Source: Thermoplasmatota archaeon
GTDB taxonomy: Archaea; Thermoplasmatota; E2; DHVEG-1
Direction of reading: 5' to 3'
Assembly (NCBI GenBank): GCA_016930995.1
Contig: JAFGFQ010000151.1
Location: 1 to 58,692 of the forward strand
Length of the DNA: 58,692 nucleotides
How positions within the stretch are numbered: the first letter of the stretch is position 1; every line of letters starts with the position of its first letter. The notes under the pieces are model-generated. The model was not told the DNA's origin. It did not search any database and saw nothing but the letters and a program-made list of their open reading frames with translations. Positions 35,501 through 44,489 of this stretch are shown here, piece after piece. The translations under genes and the position numbers were made by a program.

Positions 35501-36829
35501 TCATTTTAAGAGAGCTTCCGTGCTCTCCTTAAAGATAATACCTAGCTCCTCGAGTTCATCCAAGATAGGATTATAAATCTCTGGGATGACAGGAATATGG
35601 ACACCAGTGAGGTCTATCTGCTTGTTCAGAATCAACTTAACTGCGATGGCAGCAGGAAGCGCAACCGTTCGAGCAACAGAGGTATCACCATCAGGGATAC
35701 CATAATCGACTAAGGTTGAGGTCACATATTCTTTTTTAGAGGGATACTCGGCGATGAATTCATGGTGCATGACGATCATATCTCGTTCATGCAGCCCCAT
35801 CGACATCTTCTGCAAAGTCAGCACGTTGAGATAATCCAAGGGACTATTTTTATCTTTAGGGAGTGGTCCGGATCCAAACAAACCAAGCCATTCGAGTCGT
35901 TTAATAACCGCTGCATAGGGTTTGAGACCGAGATGCTGTGTTATTGTTAAACGCAGGTCATCTTGTGGTTGAGCGCCAAGAAGAGATCTTGTAAGGTCCC
36001 CGTACGTTTTCCCGGTAAAACCTTTCGGTAGTTCTTCGCTGAGCCATCCAAGGGCGGCGATCGCCCTGAGGGTCTCGCACCAACCAGTCATCCGAAACGT
36101 TCCACGATACACCGTGTGTGCATGTTTCAGGCCATAAATATCTTTGTAGGGAACCGAATTCCGGTTCGGGTAGTTCTCAAACGTACCCACTCCTTTTATA
36201 TCCTGTAAACAATAGTGTTCAAACAACTGGTCACCCGGTACTGAGATTTCTTTACTTGCCTCAAGCCACTTGGCTGCATTCCGAGACGCAAGAAGGACTC
36301 CTCGAGGCGACCAGGAGAACTTGTATCCGAACGGATTGTTGTTCGCCTCATGGGCGGGAAGCGCTCCTGTGGTTGATTTGAAGCTGACAACCTTTCCTTT
36401 CTTCTTTTCAATGTCATGGATAATTCGCATCGCGGACATATGGTCGATACCAGGGTCAAGACCACATTCGTTTAGGATAAGGATTCCAGCAGCCTTTGCT
36501 TTTTTATCAAGAGCACTCATCGCGTCACTGACATAGGACGTGGTGATCATCTGTTTCTTATGTCGTATGCAGATCTCCGCGACCTTGACATGATAGGTAT
36601 ATGGAAGAAGACTGACAACAACATCTGCCTTGGAGACGAACTCTTCGACCTTTCGGTCATCGTTAACATCCAACGAAAAAGCTTCTCCTTGCGGATGACC
36701 CTCAATCATCTGTTCTGCTTTACTGACGGTTCTGCTTGCCATGACCACATGGTAATCAGGTTGTTCTAACAAATACCGGATCATCGGTCGTGATACCATG
36801 CCTGCGCCAAGAACAAGGATTGTCTTCAT
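35501..36829 (-). CDS. Saccharopine dehydrogenase, glutamate-forming (SDH)
   Basis: 442 residues. The N-terminal Rossmann part has ILVLGAGMVSRPMIRYLLEQP and VVSLLPYTYHVKVAEICI. ILNECGLDPGIDHMSAMRII, KFSWSPRGVLLASRNAAKWL, YPNRNSVPYKDIYG and ERDMIVMHHEF match the SDH half of eukaryotic alpha-aminoadipic semialdehyde synthase from memory. Known reaction: saccharopine plus NAD+ to glutamate plus aminoadipate semialdehyde. The gene lies 50 bp downstream of LKR. The lysine-forming direction is possible in principle, but Lat nearby favours catabolism. Confidence 0.9.
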   Translation of the reverse strand: MKTILVLGAGMVSRPMIRYLLEQPDYHVVMASRTVSKAEQMIEGHPQGEAFSLDVNDDRKVEEFVSKADVVVSLLPYTYHVKVAEICIRHKKQMITTSYVSDAMSALDKKAKAAGILILNECGLDPGIDHMSAMRIIHDIEKKKGKVVSFKSTTGALPAHEANNNPFGYKFSWSPRGVLLASRNAAKWLEASKEISVPGDQLFEHYCLQDIKGVGTFENYPNRNSVPYKDIYGLKHAHTVYRGTFRMTGWCETLRAIAALGWLSEELPKGFTGKTYGDLTRSLLGAQPQDDLRLTITQHLGLKPYAAVIKRLEWLGLFGSGPLPKDKNSPLDYLNVLTLQKMSMGLHERDMIVMHHEFIAEYPSKKEYVTSTLVDYGIPDGDTSVARTVALPAAIAVKLILNKQIDLTGVHIPVIPEIYNPILDELEELGIIFKESTEALLK

Positions 36830-36879
36830 TCAAGATGCCTCCATTAAGGTGAAATCGCTAAGCAGCGTATCAAATGACC

Positions 36880-38187
36880 TTATAAATATTTGTTGATGTA
36901 ACGGTATGCTGGAGTCAGCTTCCCTTGATAGAGAATCACCGCATTTTTTATTTCAGGTGGTAATGCTACCATCGCAAAATCTTCAACAGTGAAATCCGCT
37001 TTCATGATCTCTGGGATAAACCGTAGCAAGATGTGGCTAAAGGACTCTGAGGATTCCTTAGGCAATTCACAAGGAAGATTATCCACTGCCATAACGACAA
37101 TACCTTCCCCTGCATAACCATCCTGTATCGAATCAGCAGCTGGATTATACACAAACACGGGGTTATCAGAGGAGGTTGTCTTCTCAGTGAACTCAACTGC
37201 GCCATTAACATCAGCACTGATGTCGCCAATAACCCTCAGACGAAGATTATCTTTGTTTCCCAATATTTCTCTGATATAGTGCTTTGTGAGAAGACGTGGG
37301 TATTGCTCATTCCAGAAGATACAGTTCATCAGGACCGTGAGATAAGGAATGTATCGATCAAATACAGAACGGAACCGCTCAGGATACCGATAATACTCCT
37401 GTAAATCAAAGGATCGGCCAGCAACAATCGGTTCTACCATATGTTCTTCTTTGAAGATAACCTTATAAATTACTTTGTTTGAAGTATTTTCATGAACTAA
37501 GGGAAGTTCTTCTGGTTTTATTTCTTTAACCGGGAGCATATCCAGAATTTCTTGCGCTCCAATAGATACATTGCCATAGCCAGAGAAACCCACCACCAAG
37601 GGTGCAAGCGATGAGGGAAGTCCCTTTGTTTCAATCTCTTTGCCTATCTTTTCAAGATGTTTTTTTATCTGATTAAGATCCCTATACTCGGTTGCCTGTT
37701 TTATCTTGGAAAATGGAGTAGCTACTTGCTCCCACTGCAACCGACGCCCCAACGTCCACAACGTATCAATCATACCGGCAAGGCCTGCAAACTTGCCGAA
37801 AAACACGAGTCGACGTCCTTTTTCATCGACAATACGCTCATAATCAATCAAATTACAACCCATTTCCATCATTTTTTTCAACATCGGCATGTTCTGTTTT
37901 TGTCCTTTGATGGTATGAGAAAAAAACACGTAGGTCTTTCCTTTTTCGAAATGTTGAAGGGGGATTTCCTTTACTGCAAACACGACAGAACTTGGTGATA
38001 AACTCTCCTGAACAGATGCACCAATCTTTCGATAGGAATCATCAGAGAAGACCCGAATGGAGGAAGGCTGAATAACCGTCTTTATTCCATATCGTTTTAG
38101 GATCTCGGCAGCATGTTGAGGGGTAAGCGGGACTCTTTTTTCCCAGCGGTTCTTATCTTCCCTTCGGATCCCAAGTGTTGCAGTCAT
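36880..38187 (-). CDS. Lysine-2-oxoglutarate reductase (LKR, saccharopine-forming)
   Basis: 435 residues of the AlaDH/PNT-fold family. LGIRREDKNRWEKRVPLTPQHA, VIQPSSIRVFSDDSYRKIGA, KTYVFFSHTIKGQKQNM, CNLIDYERIVDEKGRR, FGKFAGLAGMIDTL, FSGYGNVSIGAQEIL and VIGDISADVNGAVEFT correspond block by block to the LKR half of the eukaryotic bifunctional enzyme. It joins lysine and 2-oxoglutarate to saccharopine with NADPH. A palindromic TATA-like CCTATTTAATAGG (38218-38230) lies about 31 nt before the ATG. First gene of LKR-SDH-Lat. Confidence 0.9.
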   Translation of the reverse strand: MTATLGIRREDKNRWEKRVPLTPQHAAEILKRYGIKTVIQPSSIRVFSDDSYRKIGASVQESLSPSSVVFAVKEIPLQHFEKGKTYVFFSHTIKGQKQNMPMLKKMMEMGCNLIDYERIVDEKGRRLVFFGKFAGLAGMIDTLWTLGRRLQWEQVATPFSKIKQATEYRDLNQIKKHLEKIGKEIETKGLPSSLAPLVVGFSGYGNVSIGAQEILDMLPVKEIKPEELPLVHENTSNKVIYKVIFKEEHMVEPIVAGRSFDLQEYYRYPERFRSVFDRYIPYLTVLMNCIFWNEQYPRLLTKHYIREILGNKDNLRLRVIGDISADVNGAVEFTEKTTSSDNPVFVYNPAADSIQDGYAGEGIVVMAVDNLPCELPKESSESFSHILLRFIPEIMKADFTVEDFAMVALPPEIKNAVILYQGKLTPAYRYINKYL

Positions 38188-38346
38188 ACGGGTACACCCA
38201 CGACACCCTCATCTTTTCCTATTTAATAGGTTTTCTGGGCATGGTATTTTATAAAAAAAAGATTCGAAAAATAGGTGGGATGAGATGGAAGAAAGGAGAA
38301 AAGGAGGACGGGATGCGCCCCTCTCTCACCTTTGGATATGTACGAA

Positions 38347-40359
38347 CTATGTTAGTCCGATGCTGGATATCTCACTGAGATCCATAAGGTTGTTCAGTTT
38401 CACCATGGAATCTGAGATGGTATAAAGGACGTCCCCGATGAATAGGGATCGAGTAATATCGGTGTTGGAGGCACCCCAGTACCAGTAGTAGTCATCCGAG
38501 TGTTGCATCTGCTCTTGGGTCTGATGGGTGATTCGCCCCTGATATTCAAAGCCTTTCTCAAGACTGAGATGATAGACATACGCCCCTTGGAAGGCAAAGG
38601 TACCAAAGAGCGCTTCGGTGCCCTCGCTTGCGATATACCGGTCTTTGACCTCCTGGGTAATCTCATAGAGGCTGAGAGGGACGACCAGGAGCTCTTTTTC
38701 ACGGTCGAAGAGGAACGCCTTATGGTCATACAAGGCTGGGCTATCCGTGCCACGATCGCCGATGACGATTTTTGCTTGTTCCACCGGGTTGTTGATGTCG
38801 CTGACATCAAATAATGCTATCTTTAACCCGAGGATAGCTGTATAGTAGACAGCTCCTGGTGTATGAATCTTGTCATCATCGATGGTCGGATCGACTTCTT
38901 TTCCGATGCCGATGATATGGGTTTCATCATACGGATGGAGGTACTCTGAGTAACCTGGAATTTTCAGCTCACCAAGGATCTGCGGGTTGTACGGATCTGA
39001 TAAATCAATGGTGAAAAGCGGGTCCACCTGGACGAAAGTCACAAGGTACGCACGATCCCCAAGGAACCGGGCGGCATAGATGGATTCACCAGGTGCGATG
39101 TTCTCAATTTCGGAGACCTGTTTGAGGTTCTCATCAAGGATGTAGATGTTGTTGCTAGTCTGGGAGCCTTCCCCCCAATTGTTCCCTGAGGTGGTCGCGA
39201 TCCTGAAGAACCCATTATGCTCATCCATAGAGAACTGGTTTAGGATATGACCCGGAACCTCGCCTTGTGCGATATAGGCGACTGCACCGGTGTCAATGGA
39301 GATCTTATGAAGGATTGTGGCCTCCTGGGTATCTGTTGACACAGAAGTGTCCCCCTGGAACAGGGTGGAATAAAAGGGGTAATGGAGGGAGGCAAGGAAG
39401 ATGTTGTGTTTCGACACATACATGGTCTGGGAGCTACCCAGCATGAAACTTTTCTCCACTACCTCGTTAGTGTCAAGGTTCAAGGAAATCACATGTGTCA
39501 TGGTATCGGAAAGCTCCGGGACATCCACGTAATAAATATCATCCGCTGAGATGTTTTCGCTGACGTTATCGACACGGATCTTTGGGACATTCAGGGTGAA
39601 GTTCTTCTCATCAAGTGCATAGTAAATATGATAGGTATACTCGGTTGCGACCACATAGACGTATTCATCGATGAGACGGGCATCGAAGTACCCACCATCA
39701 ATCCGTATTTCCTTTACCAAGGATGGATTGAGGTGATCAGTGAGATCGTACACAGCGATAACGGTCTGCGAAACACCACCCCACCAGAGACCTGGGCGAG
39801 TCATCTCTCCACCCATATCATCCTCAAGAAGAGGATAGCCATAAAAACCACCAGAGTTGCCAAAGATGACAAGGCGATCCCCACGGATGAAGATGTTACT
39901 GACGCTGACATCCTGTATTTTAATAGTGGATAGAATTGCTGCCTCAAACACCGGGTACGCACGTAGAATATAAATGGTTTGGTTTGCGACAACATACAGA
40001 TAGGTCCCATCGGTTTTCACAATGTCAGGCTCATCAACACCTGCGACCTGCACGTTCGTCGTTGAATAGGAAGGAGGCGCCTCACCACCTAACGATCCAT
40101 CATTTGCTGCGCCTGACTCGGATTTGGAAAACAAGACAGAATATGAATCGTAATACCGTCCTTGACTCCCTGCTGATTCAAATCGTTCCTGCAGAAAGGA
40201 GAACAGTTCATCATAGGAGTCGAAGGTATTCAGCTTATACGTATAGGCTCCTTGATCAAGGGGCGAAAAAACGATGAGTGCCGCAAGGCTTGTACAAATC
40301 AGCAGAGCCACTACGATTATTCCTGTTAATTGTTTGGTTTTCTTTTCCATAACGATCAC
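38347..40359 (-). CDS. Secreted beta-propeller domain protein
   Basis: 670 residues with an N-terminal membrane anchor or signal (LTGIIVVALLICTSLAALIVFSPL) and a large beta-propeller domain of the Beta_propel (PF09826-type) family. Family marks are TTNVQVAGVDEPDIVKTDGTYLYVVANQTIYIL, DLTDHLNPSLVKEIRIDGGYFDARLIDEYVYVVAT, LGDRAYLVTFVQVDPLFTIDLSDPYNPQILGELKIPGYSEYLHPYDETHIIGIG, and a C-terminal GDVLYTISDSMVKLNNLMDL. Cell-surface protein of unknown ligand. Paralog of the next gene, with a shared promoter element. Confidence 0.85.
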   Translation of the reverse strand: MIVMEKKTKQLTGIIVVALLICTSLAALIVFSPLDQGAYTYKLNTFDSYDELFSFLQERFESAGSQGRYYDSYSVLFSKSESGAANDGSLGGEAPPSYSTTNVQVAGVDEPDIVKTDGTYLYVVANQTIYILRAYPVFEAAILSTIKIQDVSVSNIFIRGDRLVIFGNSGGFYGYPLLEDDMGGEMTRPGLWWGGVSQTVIAVYDLTDHLNPSLVKEIRIDGGYFDARLIDEYVYVVATEYTYHIYYALDEKNFTLNVPKIRVDNVSENISADDIYYVDVPELSDTMTHVISLNLDTNEVVEKSFMLGSSQTMYVSKHNIFLASLHYPFYSTLFQGDTSVSTDTQEATILHKISIDTGAVAYIAQGEVPGHILNQFSMDEHNGFFRIATTSGNNWGEGSQTSNNIYILDENLKQVSEIENIAPGESIYAARFLGDRAYLVTFVQVDPLFTIDLSDPYNPQILGELKIPGYSEYLHPYDETHIIGIGKEVDPTIDDDKIHTPGAVYYTAILGLKIALFDVSDINNPVEQAKIVIGDRGTDSPALYDHKAFLFDREKELLVVPLSLYEITQEVKDRYIASEGTEALFGTFAFQGAYVYHLSLEKGFEYQGRITHQTQEQMQHSDDYYWYWGASNTDITRSLFIGDVLYTISDSMVKLNNLMDLSEISSIGLT

Positions 40360-40398
40360 ACCATTTACAAAGATTATTTCCTGTTATATCTGTTGAAG

Positions 40399-40435
40399 TT
40401 TATATAGTGTCTGAAAACGTTTGGCAAAAACCAAA
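40399..40435 (-). promoter_or_regulatory. Promoter element shared by the two propeller genes, copy 1
   Basis: On the minus strand a TATA element (CACTATATAAA) follows an inverted repeat, GTTTGG and CCAAAC with a short spacer, 12 nt upstream. The whole 37-nt block matches the block at 42722-42758 in 36 of 37 positions. It ends about 40 nt before the gene start, so the TATA box is properly placed. The repeat may bind a common activator or repressor. Confidence 0.7.
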
Positions 40436-40580
40436 CAGCATAGAATCCTATCTGCCCACCCGTTTATGTAAGATTTGGAGATTTATCGGATAAAAAAAGA
40501 TGATAAGAGATGAGAGAGGAGGAAAGGAGGAAGAAAACGAGTATGAAATAGGTTCCTCTCTCATGGTTCTTTTCTGCTCT

Positions 40581-42683
40581 TTATGAGACAAGAAGTATGC
40601 TGTTGAGTTCGTCAAGACTCACTAGGTCGTTCATCTTCACCATGTTCTCCGAGATGGTATAAAGCACGTCATTGATGAAAACGGTCCGCTGAATCGAGTT
40701 GGCAGAGGTCCCCCAGTAATACATTGGGTCTTTCTGGGTTGATTCATAGTCATGGGTAATCACCCCTTTCAAAGAGAGACCATCTTTAAGAGAGATAGTA
40801 AAGACATACGCTGACTGTTGTGACCAGTTGCCAGCGGGGATGACCAGCAGATTTTTTTCTTTGTCAAAGAGAAACGCTTTATGCTCGTAGAGCGCAGTGG
40901 ACTCGGTCCACCAGTAGTCTTCCTTTTCTTTATTCTCAATGACGTACACGGAAAGTTCCGTAGGGGAACTCATCTCCGAAATGTCGTAAAGCGAGATTTT
41001 CACGCTGCTGTCATTTCTGCCTATTCCGATCATATGCGTCTGGTCGTACGGGTGCAGGTAGGTTGAATACCCAGGAATCTTCAACTCACCAAGCAACTGA
41101 GGTGTTGTCGGGTCGCCAAGGTCAATAACCAAGAAGGGATCGGTTTGCTTGAAGGTGACCACATAGCAGAGCGGGCCGACGAACCTTGTAGCATAGATAC
41201 TTTCTCCACTCTCCGGGGTGATGTCTTCAAGGCTGCTGATGATGGTCAACTCCATGTCCAAGACATACACGTTTGTCTCAGGGGAGAAACTTCCGAAGAT
41301 GTAACTGACTGAGCTTCCCTGCATCGTGGTTGTGACACGTAAATACCCGTTGTACTCATCAAGGGAGAACTGATTGTTGATGTACCCTGGGACGCTACCT
41401 TGCGTCATATATGTAATCTCTCCATTGTTTATCTGGAGACGGTGGATAATGGTCTGTTCAGTCTGTCTGACGAGATCGCGGAGAATCTCTTCCTTCTGAC
41501 TCTCAGACATGGATTCCGACGCATAGTTCTGCAGGATCCAGAAGGTAATTTCTTGTTTCTGGTACTCCTGCAGGTCAAAGGTTTGAACAGACTGCAGTTG
41601 CTCTCTGATACGATCTGGGAGAATCGGTATGATGATGTCATCAAGTAGCCCTTGGAGCTGGGTATAGTCATAATAGGACCAGGTCGAGTACGTGATGTAA
41701 ATATTATCCTCAGAGACATAGACGATCTGGCTGGTGCCAAGCAAATAAGTCTTCGCATGGACAAGCTCCTCGTCATTGTGGATGTTCACCGAGATGATGT
41801 TCGTCAGCGTGCTGCTTTTCTCCGGGCTGTCCACATAGTAGATGTCTGCCAAGGGGATATCCAGTGGCTGTTGATCAACAGTGACACGTGGTACGATGGA
41901 GACCGTATCATCAAGGGTCTGGGTGTTGTAGGTGTACTGGGTGGTGATGACGTAGATATAGTCTCCGATGAGCCGAGCGTTTGAGAAGTACCCACCGATG
42001 ATGATTTCCTTTATCTCTTCAGGGGTGTTGATGTTGGTAAGGTCAAAAATCTTGATGTAGGTGTCCGGGGAGCTGTACCAAGGAACGAAGGACATGTCGC
42101 CTTCTTTTTTTGTCGCATCACTGCTGTACTCGTAGAGGAGAGGATAGTTGATGAACGATTGAGCAAACACCACCAGTCGTGTCCCGTCTACGAAGATGTT
42201 CTGTATGGTCAGGTTTTCAGCAACGGTGATGGTTGTCTCGATGCTTGCGTTTACTACGGGGGTCGCCCTGATGATAATAACCTTATTAGCGGTGACGATG
42301 TACAAGAACGTCCCATCGGTTTTGACGATATCAGGTTCGTCCACCCCAGCGACCTGGATGTTTGTCTTTGAAAAATCAACGATCTGGCCACCAGAGGCAT
42401 CCTTCTCCAAGGAAGCGAGTCCATCTCCAGATGAATCGGGACCTGGTTGATTCGACGGGACGATGTTACCCCGATAGTTGCTGTTCATCATATTCTCATT
42501 GCTCGCTTGGAGGAACGAGGTGAGCGCATGGTACGAATCGAAGTTTTTTACGTCATAGGTTGTCGTTGTTATCGGACCTGCGTGCTGAAACATCACCACA
42601 TAGGATACACCAGCGATGAGGAGGAGTGACACCAGCATGATTCCTACCGCTTGATATTGTTGTTTTTTGTTCATAGTCTTCAC
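40581..42683 (-). CDS. Secreted beta-propeller domain protein, larger paralog
   Basis: 700 residues, same plan as the 670-residue neighbour: N-terminal membrane segment (AVGIMLVSLLLIAGVSYVVMF), then the propeller with TNIQVAGVDEPDIVKTDGTFLYIVTANKVIII, LLGELKIPGYSTYLHPYDQTHMIGIG and INDVLYTISENMVKMNDLV. It carries an extra insert of about 60 residues around 330-400 (helical, with many Gln and Glu) that the paralog lacks. Own promoter with the duplicated 37-nt element. Function unknown; tandem duplication clear. Confidence 0.85.
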   Translation of the reverse strand: MKTMNKKQQYQAVGIMLVSLLLIAGVSYVVMFQHAGPITTTTYDVKNFDSYHALTSFLQASNENMMNSNYRGNIVPSNQPGPDSSGDGLASLEKDASGGQIVDFSKTNIQVAGVDEPDIVKTDGTFLYIVTANKVIIIRATPVVNASIETTITVAENLTIQNIFVDGTRLVVFAQSFINYPLLYEYSSDATKKEGDMSFVPWYSSPDTYIKIFDLTNINTPEEIKEIIIGGYFSNARLIGDYIYVITTQYTYNTQTLDDTVSIVPRVTVDQQPLDIPLADIYYVDSPEKSSTLTNIISVNIHNDEELVHAKTYLLGTSQIVYVSEDNIYITYSTWSYYDYTQLQGLLDDIIIPILPDRIREQLQSVQTFDLQEYQKQEITFWILQNYASESMSESQKEEILRDLVRQTEQTIIHRLQINNGEITYMTQGSVPGYINNQFSLDEYNGYLRVTTTMQGSSVSYIFGSFSPETNVYVLDMELTIISSLEDITPESGESIYATRFVGPLCYVVTFKQTDPFLVIDLGDPTTPQLLGELKIPGYSTYLHPYDQTHMIGIGRNDSSVKISLYDISEMSSPTELSVYVIENKEKEDYWWTESTALYEHKAFLFDKEKNLLVIPAGNWSQQSAYVFTISLKDGLSLKGVITHDYESTQKDPMYYWGTSANSIQRTVFINDVLYTISENMVKMNDLVSLDELNSILLVS

Positions 42684-42721
42684 ATCACATTAATGGTTGC
42701 ATCTGGTTATATCAGAGAGAT

Positions 42722-42758
42722 TTTATATAGTGTCTGAAAACGTTTGGGAAAAACCAAA
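42722..42758 (-). promoter_or_regulatory. Promoter element shared by the two propeller genes, copy 2
   Basis: Same TATA element and upstream inverted-repeat block as at 40399-40435, with one substitution (C to G on the plus strand at 42748). The TATA box stands about 40 nt before the gene start, as in copy 1. The divergent Cas4-like gene begins about 70 nt to the right. Confidence 0.7.
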
Positions 42759-42828
42759 TGACGGAAAGACTTTGTTTCGGTAATCTCTCTTATAAGATTA
42801 TATAGAGTTATTGTATCATGGAAAACTG

Positions 42829-43634
42829 ATGGGAAGAACACGCGTACAGAAGAAGAGCGATGTGCTCAGTGCATCTGAGATAGGCCAGTACACGTATTGT
42901 TCGGTCGCCTGGTTCTTGCAACGCTGTGGGTACGAGGCGGAATCCCTGTCTCTTGAAACAGGAAAACAGGTTCATACCGACCTTGGGGAGAGAATCGATG
43001 GGTTTTCTAGGAGAATGCGGTCTGCACGATGGTCTGCACTGTTCGGTCTGTTGATATTTTTTATCGGTTTTCTTCTGTTTCTTTTCGAGGTGATTCTATA
43101 GATTTCCTTGTTCTCTGTTTTTTCCTTATGATAGCTGCGTTATTTTTCCTTGCATACGCAGCACAAGTACGGTCTGCGGTCCGAAGGGAAAAACGGTCCT
43201 ATGGGGTCCCTGATGGAATAATCCTGTATTCTGATCTGAATGTCCCTGCAGCTCCATTGTTTTCGCCGCGTCTGCGTTTAAGTGGGAAACCTGATTATAT
43301 CATACAACGACAAGACCAGTATATCCCCGTGGAGGTGAAATCAGGAAGAGGCGCCCATCCACATCATAGTCAGGTACTCCAGCTTGCAACGTACTGTCAG
43401 CTCCTTGAGGATGTGTCCGGCGTGTTCGTGCCCGAGGGTATCCTTGTGTTTAATCATACACCACACAGGATCCCCTTTGACCCGGGGTTGCGCTTCGAGC
43501 TTGAATCAGTGATCAACACGATGCGAGTGTGCTTACGAACCGGTCGGGTGCAAAGAAATCATCAGGACCCACGACGTTGTCAACGTTGTTCAATGAAACA
43601 ATACTGTACTGATATCGTTCATGATAATGTATGA
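42829..43634 (+). pseudogene. Cas4/RecB-like nuclease with TM insert, split by frame change
   Basis: Two frames are needed for one protein. The first (42829-43101) holds SASEIGQYTYCSVAWFLQRCG and GKQVHTDLGERID (first Cys and the RecB-family His), then a membrane helix (SALFGLLIFFIGFLLFLFEVIL). The second (open from 43029, useful part from about 43105 to 43634) holds a second membrane helix, the catalytic GKPDYIIQ and IPVEVKSGRG (D then E-x-K), QLATYCQLLE (Q-x3-Y), and the last three Cys of an iron-sulfur cluster (CQRCSMKQYC). A -1 change around 43070-43110 would join them. Two coupled proteins, a frameshift or an error are all possible. No CRISPR array is nearby. Confidence 0.65.
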
Positions 43635-43715
43635 TTCTCTGTCGAGCCTTTATGTGATTTCACCGGATTTGTGCTTTCAACGTAAACACAATAATATTAT
43701 ATTTTGTATAGCGGA

Positions 43716-44264
43716 CTATCCAGGGAGAAGTTCGAGAAAATACACCAATTCATGGAGCGGGTGCTCATGATACCTCATCTGAGCTAACTGGAGAACCTCT
43801 TCTTTTGCTAATCGATCTTCAACCGGTGGGCCCATTCCTGCGGTCTGATGTTTCTGCCAGTCAAGGATCATAATACGACCATGTGGTTTTAACGATGCTA
43901 CACAACTACGGAGGAACTCTTTTGGATTTTCGATTTCGTGGAGCACCATCGATAACAAGATGATATCCGCCATTACCTCCCTGAGTGTATCAGCGTGAAC
44001 TATTTTGAGATTCTTACGATTGCCAGCTCGTTTTGTGAGTTCTGAAAGCATCTCACTTGACACATCAATCGCGATGACGGTGCCCTCCTCCCCCACAAAC
44101 TCCAAGGCAGGAATGCTAAAGTATCCTATCCCACAACCGAAATCAATGAATGTATCACCTTTTTGTATGTTCATTTCTTTTAAAATATATTCAACCGGGA
44201 GTAACTTTTTTCGTTCCTGGCTTTCTAAACGAGAAAAATCACCTTTAAAGCGATGCGGCATCAT
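43716..44264 (-). CDS. Class I SAM-dependent methyltransferase
   Basis: 182 residues. Motif I FIDFGCGIGYFSIPALEFV, strand 2 VIAIDVSSEML, motif at ADTLREVMADIILLSMVLHEIEN and the RIMILDWQK strand fit the UbiE/Methyltransf_11/25 group. Starts MMPHRFKGDFSRLESQERKKLL, a leader seen in a small-methyltransferase family of archaea and bacteria. Substrate unknown. Single gene. Confidence 0.85.
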   Translation of the reverse strand: MMPHRFKGDFSRLESQERKKLLPVEYILKEMNIQKGDTFIDFGCGIGYFSIPALEFVGEEGTVIAIDVSSEMLSELTKRAGNRKNLKIVHADTLREVMADIILLSMVLHEIENPKEFLRSCVASLKPHGRIMILDWQKHQTAGMGPPVEDRLAKEEVLQLAQMRYHEHPLHELVYFLELLPG

Positions 44265-44489
44265 TTCTGTTAAACACGAAAAATCTATAAAAACATTTAC
44301 TTTGTATGATGGAAAAAATACTGAGAGACGAATTTAACAAAAAGATACAAGTGGGCTATTCCGGCAATCACCAGACTCATATTCTGTCCAACATTTCCTC
44401 GTATACTATTTCAACAGTCTTTTTTGGAAAAAATAATATACTTATCTTGTATTGTAACCAATCCATCTGAAAACGCTATGGGATAATGT

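Noticed and set aside
42829..43634. CRISPR-Cas locus indicated by a Cas4-like gene
   Set aside because: No repeat-spacer array and no other cas gene is visible in the window; Cas4-like nucleases are common outside CRISPR.
44265..44489. Possible small RNA between methyltransferase and mevalonate kinase
   Set aside because: The 225-bp spacer is AT-rich promoter-like DNA with no hairpin or box motifs that I could support.
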